Assembly: GCF_001293125.1 (NCBI RefSeq) | Contig: NZ_CP009312.1 | Span: 1,277,447-1,341,446, forward strand | Direction of reading: 5' to 3' | Source of the DNA: Lawsonella clevelandensis | GTDB lineage: Bacteria > Actinomycetota > Actinomycetes > Mycobacteriales > Mycobacteriaceae | Length of the DNA stretch: 64,000 nucleotides | Shown: positions 9,089 to 17,424 of the stretch, one piece after another | Layout of the letters: each line of letters begins with the position of its first letter | Numbering within the stretch: the first letter of the stretch is position 1 | Notes under the pieces: model-generated | What the model was told of the DNA's origin: nothing | The model's input: the letters and a program-made list of their open reading frames with translations, nothing else | Databases searched by the model: none | Made by a program: the position numbers and the translations under genes

Positions 9089-9997
9089 TCAGCCCAGTGT
9101 GGGAATCCCCTGTGGGAAAGCTTCTCGGAGCCGTTTTTCTACATCGCGTTGGATCTGTTGCTGCACCTCAGGTGGGATGAGCTTGCGAATATCGGGGATA
9201 TCGTTCTGTTTGATGGTGGGGAGAGATGGCAGATTGGCAGGCTTGTCCCCCAAGTCTGGTTTGGGTTTCTTGAGTTTTCCGTGGTTGGTGAGGGCCAAGA
9301 GTTGGGCCTCTGTGCCATTGAAGGTGTTGAGATCAATAGGGGTGGCAACGCCGTCAACCCATCCGCTGCCGGTGTATTGCCAGAAGGTCCAGTTGGTCCA
9401 GCCGCCGGGGAGGGGGAGGGTGGGGCTGTTTTCCCCGTTGTAGTCGGCGATCCAGAGGGGACGTTCGGAAAACTCTTTGGTGTTGGCCATTTGGTAGCGC
9501 CAGAAGCCGGGAGAGACGTAGATGATAGTTTGTCGCCCAGTGAGTGTGTCCAAGGTGGTGAGGAAAGTACGTACCCATACTTGCAGGGCGACGGGTCCGA
9601 GTCCGCCAGTTTCTTCGAGGTCCAGGACGGGTGGGAGGTCGAGGTCGGTGGTGTTGGTGGCGAGGACTGCCGCGTAGTGCTGAGCTTGGAGAATAGCAGA
9701 GTATTGGGGCAGAGCGTAGTGGTAGGTGCCGCGAATGAGGCCGGCTTCCCGCATGGAGTCGGAGTCTTCTCGGTAGTGCGGGTTGACGTAGCTGATGCCT
9801 TCGGTGGCTTTGACGATGGCGAAGTGGTGGCCGGCGGCTTTCACACGGGCCCAGTTGATGGCTAGGGAACCGGGGTGTTGGTGGCTGGCGACGTCTGAAC
9901 CTGCGAGGAGGGCGACGGCGGGTCCAGCGATGGCAAGGCTCACGGCGGTTGCGCCTGCGGCAATCAGCATCTTAGTACGGCTTAACCGGTGACTCAT
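9089..9997 (-). CDS. Secreted GH25 (lysozyme-like) glycoside hydrolase
   Basis: 302 residues from ATG 9997. An N-terminal hydrophobic segment (about 10-32) serves as signal or anchor. The GH25 fold follows: GSDVASHQ (usually GIDVSHWQ), INWARVKAAGHHFAIVKATEG, LPPVLDLEETGG with the catalytic acidic residues, and LWIADYNGE. GH25 enzymes cleave the peptidoglycan glycan strand. A C-terminal extension of about 65 residues rich in Lys/Pro/Gln may contact the wall. An upstream in-frame ATG at 10066 would spoil the signal peptide. No good ribosome site is visible. Probably involved in wall turnover. Confidence 0.85.
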   Translation of the reverse strand: MSHRLSRTKMLIAAGATAVSLAIAGPAVALLAGSDVASHQHPGSLAINWARVKAAGHHFAIVKATEGISYVNPHYREDSDSMREAGLIRGTYHYALPQYSAILQAQHYAAVLATNTTDLDLPPVLDLEETGGLGPVALQVWVRTFLTTLDTLTGRQTIIYVSPGFWRYQMANTKEFSERPLWIADYNGENSPTLPLPGGWTNWTFWQYTGSGWVDGVATPIDLNTFNGTEAQLLALTNHGKLKKPKPDLGDKPANLPSLPTIKQNDIPDIRKLIPPEVQQQIQRDVEKRLREAFPQGIPTLG

Positions 9998-10161
9998 GTG
10001 AATGATGTTACCAGTGTTACTAATGTGATTTGTAATGAATGGGTGAGGTGTTAGAGAAAATTCCACCGATATGACGTGGGGTTAAGCCATCCCGGTAGCG
10101 ATTTTTCACAACGCCGAACGGCTGGACCGCGACGGAGGGGAAGTGACGGAGGGGGAAAGCA

Positions 10162-10592
10162 AATAAAAACCCGCCTCGGACGCTCCGAGGCGGGTCTCTT
10201 TCACTGTAGATGTCAGTCGTGGACTGAACTGAGGTTCAAAATGTGGAATAGCGGCGAACATCTCGTCCGCCGCCTCCGCACGGTAACCGAATGATCAGAT
10301 CGTGCCACAGTGGAGTCGTCATTGAGATTCAGCCGGCACTCCCACAAAACTCTCCAGCTCCATGGGACCGGCAACCTCCCGCTCGTAGGTGCCCGTCGAG
10401 ACAGGCGACACGTGGGTATCCGATTACCGTGCAGGAAACCGTGACAGGGGGTCGAACCTTCTCTTCTGATCCGGCCTTTGCCGTCCTCGTTTTCCGTACT
10501 TTCATCATGCCTCGGTGCTGTAAAAGCAGCTATTGGGGGGTACTACAAACGAGCCGGATGGAAACAAGATAAAAAAACAATGGACGTTTTCC
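10162..10592 (-). ncRNA. Structured small RNA, candidate Ms1/6S-like
   Basis: A near-consensus minus-strand promoter (10599-10627) and a strong minus-strand terminator (10169-10195) bracket about 430 nt with no convincing reading frame. The RNA can fold well. A 15-bp helix joins 10418-10432 to 10278-10292 (two G-U). 10553-10559 pairs with 10469-10475, and the adjacent 10547-10553 with 10486-10492. Further hairpins are GCTG/CAGC (10517-10530), GCCGG-TCCCA with TGGGA-GTG-CCGGC, GCGGCG/CGCCGC and TCAGTC/GACTGA. Known context: mycobacteria encode the RNA-polymerase-core-binding RNA Ms1 (MTS2823) between Rv3661 and Rv3662c; this gap, between Rv3669-like and Rv3659c-like genes, is the matching place. 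The landmarks of RNase P RNA, tmRNA and SRP RNA are absent. Identity with Ms1 is inference. Confidence 0.7.
10169..10195 (-). terminator. Terminator of the structured RNA
   Basis: ACCCGCCTCGGA pairs perfectly with TCCGAGGCGGGT over a 3-nt loop. On the minus strand it is followed by TTTTTATTT, a textbook U-tract. On the plus strand the tail is weaker (CTCTTT). Confidence 0.92.
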
Positions 10593-10598
10593 GACGAA

Positions 10599-10627
10599 AT
10601 TATAGAAAAGCGAACAAATAGTATCAA
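10599..10627 (-). promoter_or_regulatory. Near-consensus SigA promoter for the structured RNA
   Basis: Read on the minus strand: TTGATA at 10627-10622, a 17-nt spacer, and TATAAT at 10604-10599. This is five of six plus six of six matches to the vegetative consensus at the ideal spacing, far better than any other promoter seen in the window. Predicted transcription start is near 10592. Confidence 0.85.
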
Positions 10628-10866
10628 TGCAGGTCAAAGTGTATAAATTGAGAAGACATCAGTCATAGCGATGCTGAAATAAGCTCGAAAACTGAATGTC
10701 TAAAAGATAACGAAACGGTCGAGATTGCCATATCGTGTGACTCACACCACAAGAAAACGCTCAAAAAGGTGTTGATAGAGTTCTGTTGCAGCAACTCACC
10801 TCCGGCCCTTGGTGACAACTGAGAACGGGTAGACTCTCTCGCCCGCCCATTTAAAGCGACCGGCTG
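10628..10866. other. AT-rich gene-free stretch upstream of the tad locus
   Basis: No convincing gene in either strand. GC is only about 30-40 percent between 10561 and 10740, well below the rest of the window. A 13-nt palindrome GTGTGA-C-TCACAC lies at 10735-10747. Together with the two DnaA boxes just downstream it forms the regulatory region between the structured RNA and tadA. Confidence 0.6.
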
Positions 10867-10893
10867 TTATCCACAACGCCGTGGTTATCCACA
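10867..10893 (+). promoter_or_regulatory. Two perfect DnaA boxes
   Basis: TTATCCACA occurs at 10867-10875 and again at 10885-10893, in the same orientation and 18 nt apart, next to the AT-rich stretch. Further perfect copies lie at 12813-12821 and 13583-13591 (plus strand) and 33150-33158 (complement). No dnaA, dnaN or other origin gene is nearby, so a DnaA-titrating or DnaA-responsive control site is more likely than oriC. Confidence 0.55.
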
Positions 10894-11040
10894 TAACCTG
10901 CCTGCCAAGCGTCATCCAGCCCCCTTTAGAGTGGCCTCGCTGTGTCATCATGAGCACACTGACTGACCTATCGACCACGTTGTGAAACATTCAGCAGACT
11001 CATAGCAACCATGCGCCGCCCCCACCTGAAAGGAGGACCC

Positions 11041-11985
11041 ATGCCCCGCGCCGACCTTTGGGGACCCCTCACCGGCCTCCTTACCGATCCCGCCATCGCC
11101 CCCACCCTCACCGACCTTATCGTTGGGCCACGCGGAGCAATCTGGGTCGACTGCGCTAACCACCCCGGAATGCGCCGCTACTACCAGCTAGAACTCTGTG
11201 AAGAAGACTGCCGCGCACTCGCCGTCCACCTCATCCGAAGTGCCGGCGGCCGCCTCGACGACGCCCACCCTTGGGCAGACACAGTCCTCCCCCTCGACGA
11301 GGACACCCTCGTACGAATCCACGCCATTCTCGCCCCCCTCGCGCACAACGGCACCACGCTGTCACTCCGCATCCTCCGCAGCAGCACCCACAGCCTGGGA
11401 GAGCTCGTCAGCAACGGCATGATGACCGAAGAACAGTGCGCCGGGCTGCTCCGCGACCTCCACCACCACCGCACCATTCTTATCTCTGGTGCCACCGGTG
11501 TCGGCAAAACCACCCTGCTCGGGGCCCTCGTCTCCGCTCTACCCGCGCACGAACGCATCATTTGCGTTGAGGACACCGCCGAACTTAACCTTCGCCACCC
11601 CCAGCTTGTACAACTCGTCACCCGACACGACAACACCGAAGGAATTGGCGGAATCCCCATGTCCACCCTGGTACGCCAAGCACTCCGCATGCGGCCAGAC
11701 CGCATCATCGTCGGAGAAGTACGAGGCGACGAAGTAGTCGATCTCCTCACCGCCCTTAACACAGGCCACCATGGCAGCCTCGCCTCCCTACACGCCAATA
11801 GCACCGCGGACGTGCCACCCCGGCTACTCGCCCTCGCCCTCAACGCAGGAATGCCTGAAACAGCCGCCCACGTCAGCATTAACTCCACCCTTGATGTCAT
11901 CGTGCACCTCGCTCGCGACGCCCACACTGGCCACCGCTACGTCGCCCAACTATGGCGCCGGGAAGAAGAGACTGCCCATGGGTAA
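11041..11985 (+). CDS. tadA: TadA-type pilus/secretion ATPase
   Basis: 314 residues from ATG 11041, with AAAGGAGG 6 nt upstream. Hallmarks of the type II/IV secretion ATPase family: Walker A GATGVGKT at 150-157, the Asp-box-like CVEDTAEL, Walker B GEVRGDE, and the His motif GHHGSLASLHAN. It powers assembly of Flp/Tad pili at the inner membrane. Counterpart of Rv3659c by position and order of following genes. Overlaps the next gene by 8 nt. The N-terminal region is shorter than in many TadA proteins, but the ATPase core is intact. Confidence 0.92.
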   Translation: MPRADLWGPLTGLLTDPAIAPTLTDLIVGPRGAIWVDCANHPGMRRYYQLELCEEDCRALAVHLIRSAGGRLDDAHPWADTVLPLDEDTLVRIHAILAPLAHNGTTLSLRILRSSTHSLGELVSNGMMTEEQCAGLLRDLHHHRTILISGATGVGKTTLLGALVSALPAHERIICVEDTAELNLRHPQLVQLVTRHDNTEGIGGIPMSTLVRQALRMRPDRIIVGEVRGDEVVDLLTALNTGHHGSLASLHANSTADVPPRLLALALNAGMPETAAHVSINSTLDVIVHLARDAHTGHRYVAQLWRREEETAHG

Positions 11986-12829
11986 ACTCGCCATACTGCT
12001 TGCCTGCCTCATCTGGGGAGTCTGGGGGTGGAAAGTACACCACTGGGCAGCCGCTCAAACCCACCAACACACCCGGTGGGTCAACCAGCTCACCACCCTC
12101 CAGGAATCACGCACCGCACTCTCCACCGGCGGAACCGCCGCATACGAGACACTCCGCAACCTCCCACCAGACTGCGTACCGCAACTCCTCCTCGGCTTGC
12201 TCATCCGGCGAGGCACTCCTCTGGACGGCACACTAGCCGCTGCGGAAGAAACCCTACGTACCACACTCCATGCCGACTCCCAACGGCGCAACGCCCTCGC
12301 GGGGGTACGCGCCACTGTCCTCATCATGGTGGCCCTTCCCGTTTTCGGGATTCTGCTGGGCATGGTACTGGGAGCCCACCCCCTGCGCTTCTTTGCCCAT
12401 GGCGGCGGCAGCCTTGCTTTGCTTGCCGGAGTAGGGCTACAAACCGCTGGACTGTGGTGGATTCGCCACATGGTTGACGGCCTACCGTCACCCTTCGACG
12501 CTTCCGTCGCCCAGCTCCCCCATCTCGCGGCACTCCTCCGGGCCGGAGTACATGTGGACGACGCACGAGCCCAACTGCCACCTACCCCCGCCTGCTGCGC
12601 CAACCTCCTGCAACTCTCGGCTCGGCAGGGTGCACCCATTGCCGACCAACTCGAGGCGCTCGCCCGAGACCGGCAACGCCAGGCCCTGGCCACCTGCGAA
12701 GAAGCTGCCCAGGAAATGGGAGTGCTGCTCGCCCGCCCGCTAGGAGTCTGTTTCCTACCCGCCTTCATGCTGTTGGGCATACTGCCCACCGTCCTGGAGC
12801 TAGGAGGTGAGTTTATCCACATCGTCTAA
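11978..12829 (+). CDS. Fused TadB/TadC-like inner-membrane platform protein
   Basis: 283 residues from ATG 11978, inside the end of tadA. The first half has a T2SF-like segment ending LAGVRATVLIM, then LPVFGILLGMVLGAHPLRFF and a further membrane pair, the pattern of TadB (Rv3658c). The second half has AALLRAGVHVDDA, LSARQGAPIADQLEALA and the closing helix LLARPLGVCFLPAFMLLGI, the pattern of TadC (Rv3657c). Most actinobacteria have two separate genes here. This looks like a fusion with shortening. Such proteins anchor the ATPase and pilin machinery. The gene contains a perfect DnaA box near its 3' end. Confidence 0.75.
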   Translation: MGKLAILLACLIWGVWGWKVHHWAAAQTHQHTRWVNQLTTLQESRTALSTGGTAAYETLRNLPPDCVPQLLLGLLIRRGTPLDGTLAAAEETLRTTLHADSQRRNALAGVRATVLIMVALPVFGILLGMVLGAHPLRFFAHGGGSLALLAGVGLQTAGLWWIRHMVDGLPSPFDASVAQLPHLAALLRAGVHVDDARAQLPPTPACCANLLQLSARQGAPIADQLEALARDRQRQALATCEEAAQEMGVLLARPLGVCFLPAFMLLGILPTVLELGGEFIHIV

Positions 12830-12890
12830 GTGCACCCGTCGGTGCGGCCCCCATATCCCCGTACATCCCCTGACTCTAAGGAGTTTTTCC

Positions 12891-13220
12891 ATGCCCCACC
12901 CCTCTACTTGTAACAATTCCCGCCACAATGATGCCATGTCGGCAACGGGCACACGCCCAGGTTCCTACCGCTCCACTTCCACTCGTCCGTCTCTTGTCGA
13001 GCGCTCACCCTTCATGCAACGCCTCCTCACCCGCGCAGATTTTATCAACCGGCGGACTGAGACGCTCTGGATGGATGATGCCGGTATGAGCACCGTGGAA
13101 TACGCCGTCGGTACTATCGGTGCAGCCGCTTTCGGCGCGGTCCTTATCGCAGTGGTGAAGTCTGACGGTGTGCAGCAGGCACTGCTGGATATCATCCAGC
13201 AGGCGCTCACTATCCGCTAA
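12891..13220 (+). CDS. Flp-like pilin subunit (DUF4244 family)
   Basis: 109 residues from ATG 12891 with AAGGAG 9 nt upstream. A long hydrophilic leader precedes the pilin signature DDAGMSTVEYAVGTIGAAAFGAVL (about residues 62-85): prepilin-type cleavage would fall between Gly and Met, leaving Glu5-like Glu in the mature helix. The hydrophobic alpha-helix continues to the C-terminus, as in the small Flp pilins and Rv3656c. It is the likely major structural subunit of the pilus made by this locus. No TadV-type prepilin peptidase is seen in the window. Confidence 0.85.
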   Translation: MPHPSTCNNSRHNDAMSATGTRPGSYRSTSTRPSLVERSPFMQRLLTRADFINRRTETLWMDDAGMSTVEYAVGTIGAAAFGAVLIAVVKSDGVQQALLDIIQQALTIR

Positions 13221-13671
13221 CGAGACGCGGCGGCCGCCGAATTGGATAAGCAGTATCGGGGCGGCCGCACGCGGAAGGATGCGTCCGAGGGAGGCTTTGG
13301 GAAGCAAAAACTACTCACTGTGCTGGAATATCTCCTCGTGGGAAGAAAAACTCGAAAAATTCTTGTTGTGCGGAAGCCCCATTCCGTGAACTTTTCCCAT
13401 TATCTACATCACACGCGCAACCAGTAGGAAGAGGGAACACGTGAGTTTCTCCCTCAAACCCACGAGCGTTCCCGACACAGCACACCAGGAGACGACTGCT
13501 CCTCCGGCAAACCAGGAGATGACGGCCAGCGAGGCCCGCAACGACTCCGTGGGAAGGGTTCCCCGCAGCTGCATCCCCCCGGTTATCCACAATGCCGCTA
13601 AAAGTGGGTAACCGGGGTTATTCTGTGCGATAACGGCAGTGCCCGCATGGCGCGGAAGGCACACTAGCGGC
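13221..13671. other. 451-nt gap inside the tad locus
   Basis: No supported gene. Two GCGGCCGC palindromes flank 13229-13270. A 56-codon GTG frame at 13441-13611 has an AGGAAGAGGG-like ribosome site but no recognisable family and lies over a perfect DnaA box (13583-13591); I treat it as unproven. The gap may carry a second promoter for the TadE-like pair. Confidence 0.5.
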
Positions 13672-14067
13672 ATGGTTTCTTTCCGCAATCTGCTATCGCG
13701 CACCACCCAGGTTCCTCCCAATGCCTTACGTTCCCTACACGCGTGGCCATCCGATGCAGGGATGGTGACGGTGGAAGCGGCCCTCGCCGTAGTCACACTT
13801 ATGGCGGTGGTTGTCGTCAGCCTCGCCGGAATAGGAGCGGGTCTCACCCAATTGCGTCTGTCGGATGCTGCCCAAACGGTGGCCCGCAGCGTGTCCCGTG
13901 GTCAGACACTGCCCAGTGCGACCTCGTTGCATCTTCCCGCAGGTGCCCAGGTGCGGGTGGCCACACAGACAGGTTCCGCACAGGTGACGGTGGAAGCTCC
14001 GGCGGGTATGTTGCCGTTCACTCTGCATGCGGAGGCAACAATGCCGTTAGAGAAGGTGACGGAATGA
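13672..14067 (+). CDS. TadE-like pseudopilin
   Basis: About 131 residues from ATG 13672 (GTG 13639 is an alternative; neither has a strong ribosome site). After a polar leader comes DAGMVTVEAALAVVTLMAVVVV, the TadE signature with the conserved Glu after the prepilin-type cleavage site and one transmembrane helix. TadE-like proteins are minor pilus components. The stop overlaps the next start (ATGA), so the two are coupled. Position equals Rv3655c. Confidence 0.8.
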   Translation: MVSFRNLLSRTTQVPPNALRSLHAWPSDAGMVTVEAALAVVTLMAVVVVSLAGIGAGLTQLRLSDAAQTVARSVSRGQTLPSATSLHLPAGAQVRVATQTGSAQVTVEAPAGMLPFTLHAEATMPLEKVTE

Positions 14068-14606
14068 TGCCGTCTGCCGCGCCACTATCGCGCCACCCTT
14101 GTGCCTGCCGCTTGTCTGCCTGTCCTCCTTCTGTTAGCCGTCGTCCTGCTTGCCGACCGTGTGTTCGTTTTCTGAGCCCGCTAGTGCACCTACTTCATGA
14201 TGAGAGCGGGGTAGCTACGGTTTGGGCTGCCTGTGCGTGCGCCGCCATCATTACTCTGTTGGGGCTGATACTGGTGGGTATCTCCGCAGTTCAAGCCCGT
14301 CATGAGACTACCGGATGGGCAGATGGGGCAGCTCTTGCAGCAGCAGTCAGTGTGCGCGAGGGAGAGCCGGCTGCCTGTCAGACAGCCGCCGCTTATCTTG
14401 TGCGGGCAAGTGGGGAGCAGGCGGCAACTATGGACCAGTGCGGAGTGTTCACTCATCCGGATACTCAGATGCCTGCTGTACGGCTGGTTATCCACCGATC
14501 TTTTGGCCGCTTCACTATTGTGGGGCGAGCCTGCGCCGGGCCGCTGCCCCGCCCACTACAGCCCCGCCCACTACAGCCCCGCCCACTACAGCCCCGCGTA
14601 CCGTAG
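14064..14606 (+). CDS. Second TadE-like protein (Rv3654c type)
   Basis: 180 residues from ATG 14064, overlapping the upstream stop. It has a Cys/Pro/Arg-rich leader, then DESGVATVWAACACAAIITL with one transmembrane helix, and the block ARHETTGWADGAALAAA, typical of the helicase/secretion-neighborhood TadE-like family. The natural end of the family is near RACAGP. Here the frame runs into a 15-nt tandem repeat that adds LPRPLQPRPLQPRPLQPRVP. The tail is probably dispensable. It faces the helicase gene as in M. tuberculosis. Confidence 0.75.
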   Translation: MMPSAAPLSRHPCACRLSACPPSVSRRPACRPCVRFLSPLVHLLHDESGVATVWAACACAAIITLLGLILVGISAVQARHETTGWADGAALAAAVSVREGEPAACQTAAAYLVRASGEQAATMDQCGVFTHPDTQMPAVRLVIHRSFGRFTIVGRACAGPLPRPLQPRPLQPRPLQPRVP

Positions 14607-14640
14607 TCGCATATACCGTAGTCGCGTATACCGCAGCCCA
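14546..14640 (+). repeat. 15-nt tandem repeats at the 3' end of the TadE-like gene
   Basis: Three exact copies of GCCCCGCCCACTACA occupy 14546-14590. They are followed by a different, degenerate 15-nt series around CCGTAGTCGCRTATA (about 14597-14640) that continues past the stop codon. The copy number would change the length of the protein tail by five residues per unit without a frameshift. Confidence 0.85.
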
Positions 14641-14742
14641 GGACACTGCAGTCCGTACACCATTGCTGTACGGGCCATTGATTGCATGCACCGTTGTGCA
14701 TTCGGAGGGGCACCTCAACCACAGGACTTTAGCAACAGTCCC

Positions 14743-17235
14743 CTAGAACGGGGGCAGACCATGGGAGCGGGATGGCGGGAGGTAGCCGTCATCCTCTGCG
14801 ACCACTCGCCCTAGCGCGTCGAGAAGCTGCACCGCACCGGCTTTAGAAAGCGGCCTGTTGCCATTGCCGCACTTGGGGGACTGGATACAACTGGGGCAGC
14901 CCTCCTCACAGGAACACGCCGCAATGGCGTCTCGGGTAGCGCCCAGCCAGGTTGTGAATTCCCGGTATCCACGAAGCGCATAACCGGCCCCGCCCTGGTA
15001 GCCGTCGTAGACAAATACTGTTGACTCTCCAGTATCGTCGTGCAGCGGCGTTGACAATCCACCGATGTCGGCCCGGTCGCACCCCGCCAGCAAGGGCAGC
15101 ATCCCAATGGCGGCGTGCTCAGCAGCATGGAGTGTGCCCGGCACATCCACATCATCAATTCCGAAGTGGGCGAAGAAATGTGGGTTGACGTGGTAGTACA
15201 CGGCCTGGGTGTAGAGCTCGGTGGGAGGCATCTCCAGCTCCACCACATCGATAATTTCTCCGGTGGTGGCTTTGCGCTCGTACTCTTTCACCTGGCGTAC
15301 CACCGTCACATCTGCAATTCCTACAGTGGCGGCGGTCGCACCCGAACCGAAGCGGCGTTCTTCAAGAATACGCTCCACATGGACGTCCGTGTCGGCCCGC
15401 GAGTAGGTGGTCCATGGGGGGACGGTGGCAGTCACACAGGCGATACCGTTCTCCAGGTCCAAGTCGGTTACCAGGTAGCTGTCCCCCTGGTGGAGGTAGA
15501 TGGCGCCGGGATGGAGTTGGGCAAAGGCGCGGGGTGCATCGGCGGTACCCAATAGCTGACCGTCGTCCATACACACAATGGAGAATTCGTCGGCGGCACC
15601 ACCGCGTAGCGACACCTGCTGCCAGGAGGAGTCGTAGCGTCCGGCCGGATACCAGGCACCACCTGTCCGCCTCGTCTCAGAGACAGTACGGTGACGAACC
15701 ATCCCGTGGTCTTGCATTTCGTACAGCAGGGCCTCCACATCCACCCCATCACGCGCAGACCAGGCGGCTACTTCCCTGTCATCCAACGGTATTTCGGCTG
15801 TTGCACACCATAGTTGCGGCACCAGCAGGTTGGGATTCGCCGGATTGGTGACGGTAGCCTCTACCGGCTTATCCAACAGCGTCTCCGGATGGTGGATCAG
15901 ATAACTATCGAGGGGGTCGGAGCGGGCAATAAGCACCACTAGTGACCCTTGGTTGCGACGCCCCGCCCGACCAGATTGCTGCCAAAAGCTGGCGACAGTG
16001 CCGGGGAACCCAGCTATTACCACCGCATCCAACCCCGCAATGTCCACCCCTAGTTCGAGGGCAGTGGTGGTGGCGGCCCCCAGCAGCGTGCCATCGTTGA
16101 GTTCTCGTTCTAGCCGGCGTCGATCCTCGGCAAGGTAGCCTGCCCGGTAGGCGCCAATCTGTTCCGCCAACGCGGTTGCTCGGTCGTGGGGCAGTTCCCC
16201 GCTTTCCCCTTGGCTGATAAGAGCGTGCTGGGTAGCCAATGCCGTATTTTCCGCCCCTCGTCTGCTGCGTACGAAGGCGAGGGTACGGGCGCCTTCCGCC
16301 ACCAGGTCTGCCATGATGTTCGCGGCTTCCTTGGTGGCGGCCCGCCGGACTTGCGCTCCGTTTTCTCCCTCCAGTCCGGGGATGACGGGTGGTTCCCATA
16401 GGGCGATGGTGCGCTCCCCTTGGGGTGAGCCGTCCTCGGTAATGGCGGTGACGGGCATGCCGATGAGTCTGCTGGCGGCCTCTGCGGGGTGTGAAGTGGT
16501 GGCGGAGGCAAGGATGACGGTGGGTGTGGAGCCGTAGTGGCGAGCGAGCCGGAGGAGACGTCGCATTTCGATGGCGACGTTGCTGCCGAAGGCTCCCCGG
16601 TAGGCGTGGCATTCATCGATGATGAGGTATTTGAGGGTGCGGAGGAGGCGTAGCCAACGGCCGTGTTTACCGAGGATGGAGAGGTGCAGCATGTCGGGGT
16701 TGGTGAGGATGAAGCGGCTGTGGTAGCGGATCCAGCTGCGGTCTTCGGCGGGAGTATCGCCGTCATATTGGGATGGGTAGGAGGCTTGGAGGAGACGGCG
16801 TTGGGTGGCGTCCTCGGCCATGTTGGTGGCTCCGTTGAGTAGTTCGGTGAAGGAGCGGAGTTGGTCGGCGCCGAGGGCTTTGGTGGGGGAGAGGTAGAGA
16901 GCGGAGGCGGTGGGGTCCTCTGCCAGCATGGTGAGGACGGGGAGTTGGTAGCCGAGAGTTTTGCCGGAGGCGGTGCCGGTGGCAACGACGACGTGGGTGC
17001 CTTCCCAGGCGAGGTTCGCGGTGGCGGTTTGGTGGGTGTAGAGCTCGTCGATTCCTTGGTCGGTGAGCCAGCGGTGGGCAGCGGGGAGTACCCATTGTGG
17101 CCAAGGAGCGTACTGGGGGTCACGGCCCGGGAGCTCTCGCAGGTGAGTGACGGGGCTGCGGGTTGGGTCAGTGGTGCGGAGGAGGTGGGTGAGTAGACTG
17201 CGCCCATAGGTGTGGGGTGGTGGTGCAGTCGTCAT
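14743..17235 (-). CDS. DEAH-type superfamily 2 helicase with DUF1998 zinc region
   Basis: 830 residues from ATG 17235 (frames extending upstream to 17346 add an unlikely leader). The helicase core shows Walker A ATGTASGKT, motif II DECH (IIDECHAYRG), and motif VI GRAGRRNQ. The C-terminal region carries a Cys cluster CSCEEGCPSCIQ-SPKCGNGN, as in the YprA/MrfA helicases. MrfA of Bacillus takes part in excision of mitomycin adducts; the actinobacterial branch (Rv3649) stands next to the tad genes and has no proven role. Convergent with the TadE-like gene. Confidence 0.9.
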   Translation of the reverse strand: MTTAPPPHTYGRSLLTHLLRTTDPTRSPVTHLRELPGRDPQYAPWPQWVLPAAHRWLTDQGIDELYTHQTATANLAWEGTHVVVATGTASGKTLGYQLPVLTMLAEDPTASALYLSPTKALGADQLRSFTELLNGATNMAEDATQRRLLQASYPSQYDGDTPAEDRSWIRYHSRFILTNPDMLHLSILGKHGRWLRLLRTLKYLIIDECHAYRGAFGSNVAIEMRRLLRLARHYGSTPTVILASATTSHPAEAASRLIGMPVTAITEDGSPQGERTIALWEPPVIPGLEGENGAQVRRAATKEAANIMADLVAEGARTLAFVRSRRGAENTALATQHALISQGESGELPHDRATALAEQIGAYRAGYLAEDRRRLERELNDGTLLGAATTTALELGVDIAGLDAVVIAGFPGTVASFWQQSGRAGRRNQGSLVVLIARSDPLDSYLIHHPETLLDKPVEATVTNPANPNLLVPQLWCATAEIPLDDREVAAWSARDGVDVEALLYEMQDHGMVRHRTVSETRRTGGAWYPAGRYDSSWQQVSLRGGAADEFSIVCMDDGQLLGTADAPRAFAQLHPGAIYLHQGDSYLVTDLDLENGIACVTATVPPWTTYSRADTDVHVERILEERRFGSGATAATVGIADVTVVRQVKEYERKATTGEIIDVVELEMPPTELYTQAVYYHVNPHFFAHFGIDDVDVPGTLHAAEHAAIGMLPLLAGCDRADIGGLSTPLHDDTGESTVFVYDGYQGGAGYALRGYREFTTWLGATRDAIAACSCEEGCPSCIQSPKCGNGNRPLSKAGAVQLLDALGRVVAEDDGYLPPSRSHGLPPF

Positions 17236-17342
17236 GGCTCCATAGTAAAGAAAGCGTGTGACATGGGGGAGGTGTGTGGCTAGGTAAACACGTCTCAGCA
17301 ATGGTGAGATACCGTCGGATGGGGCGAACACGTTGCGGCAGG

Positions 17343-17373
17343 ACAAACGCCCCCGCGGGGCGAGGGCGTTTGT
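17343..17373 (-). terminator. Hairpin downstream of the rhodanese gene
   Basis: ACAAACGCCC and GGGCGTTTGT form a 10-bp stem around an 11-nt GC-rich loop. The stem lies between the rhodanese stop and the helicase start; its T-run is short (TTTGT), so efficiency is uncertain. Confidence 0.6.
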
Positions 17374-17424
17374 GTGAGGCTGCGCGGCTGTGGTGAGCTG
17401 CGGTGGGGAGAATGGGGTGGTGTT

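Noticed and set aside
8444-10066. Prophage lysis module (holin plus GH25 lysozyme)
   Set aside because: The holin-like gene is a standard chromosomal neighbour of marP; there are no phage structural, integrase or replication genes.
10291-10572. Plus-strand frame of 93 codons over the structured RNA
   Set aside because: No ribosome site or recognisable composition; the opposite strand has promoter, structure and terminator.
10735-10747. GTGTGA-C-TCACAC as a Crp/GlxR site
   Set aside because: The two half-sites are separated by 1 nt; Crp-family sites need about 6.
10867-13591. oriC at the DnaA box cluster
   Set aside because: No dnaA, dnaN, recF or gyr genes, and most boxes lie inside or between pilus genes.
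13441-13611. GTG frame of 56 codons between pilin and TadE-like genes
   Set aside because: Ribosome site is weak, no family resemblance, and it covers a DnaA box.
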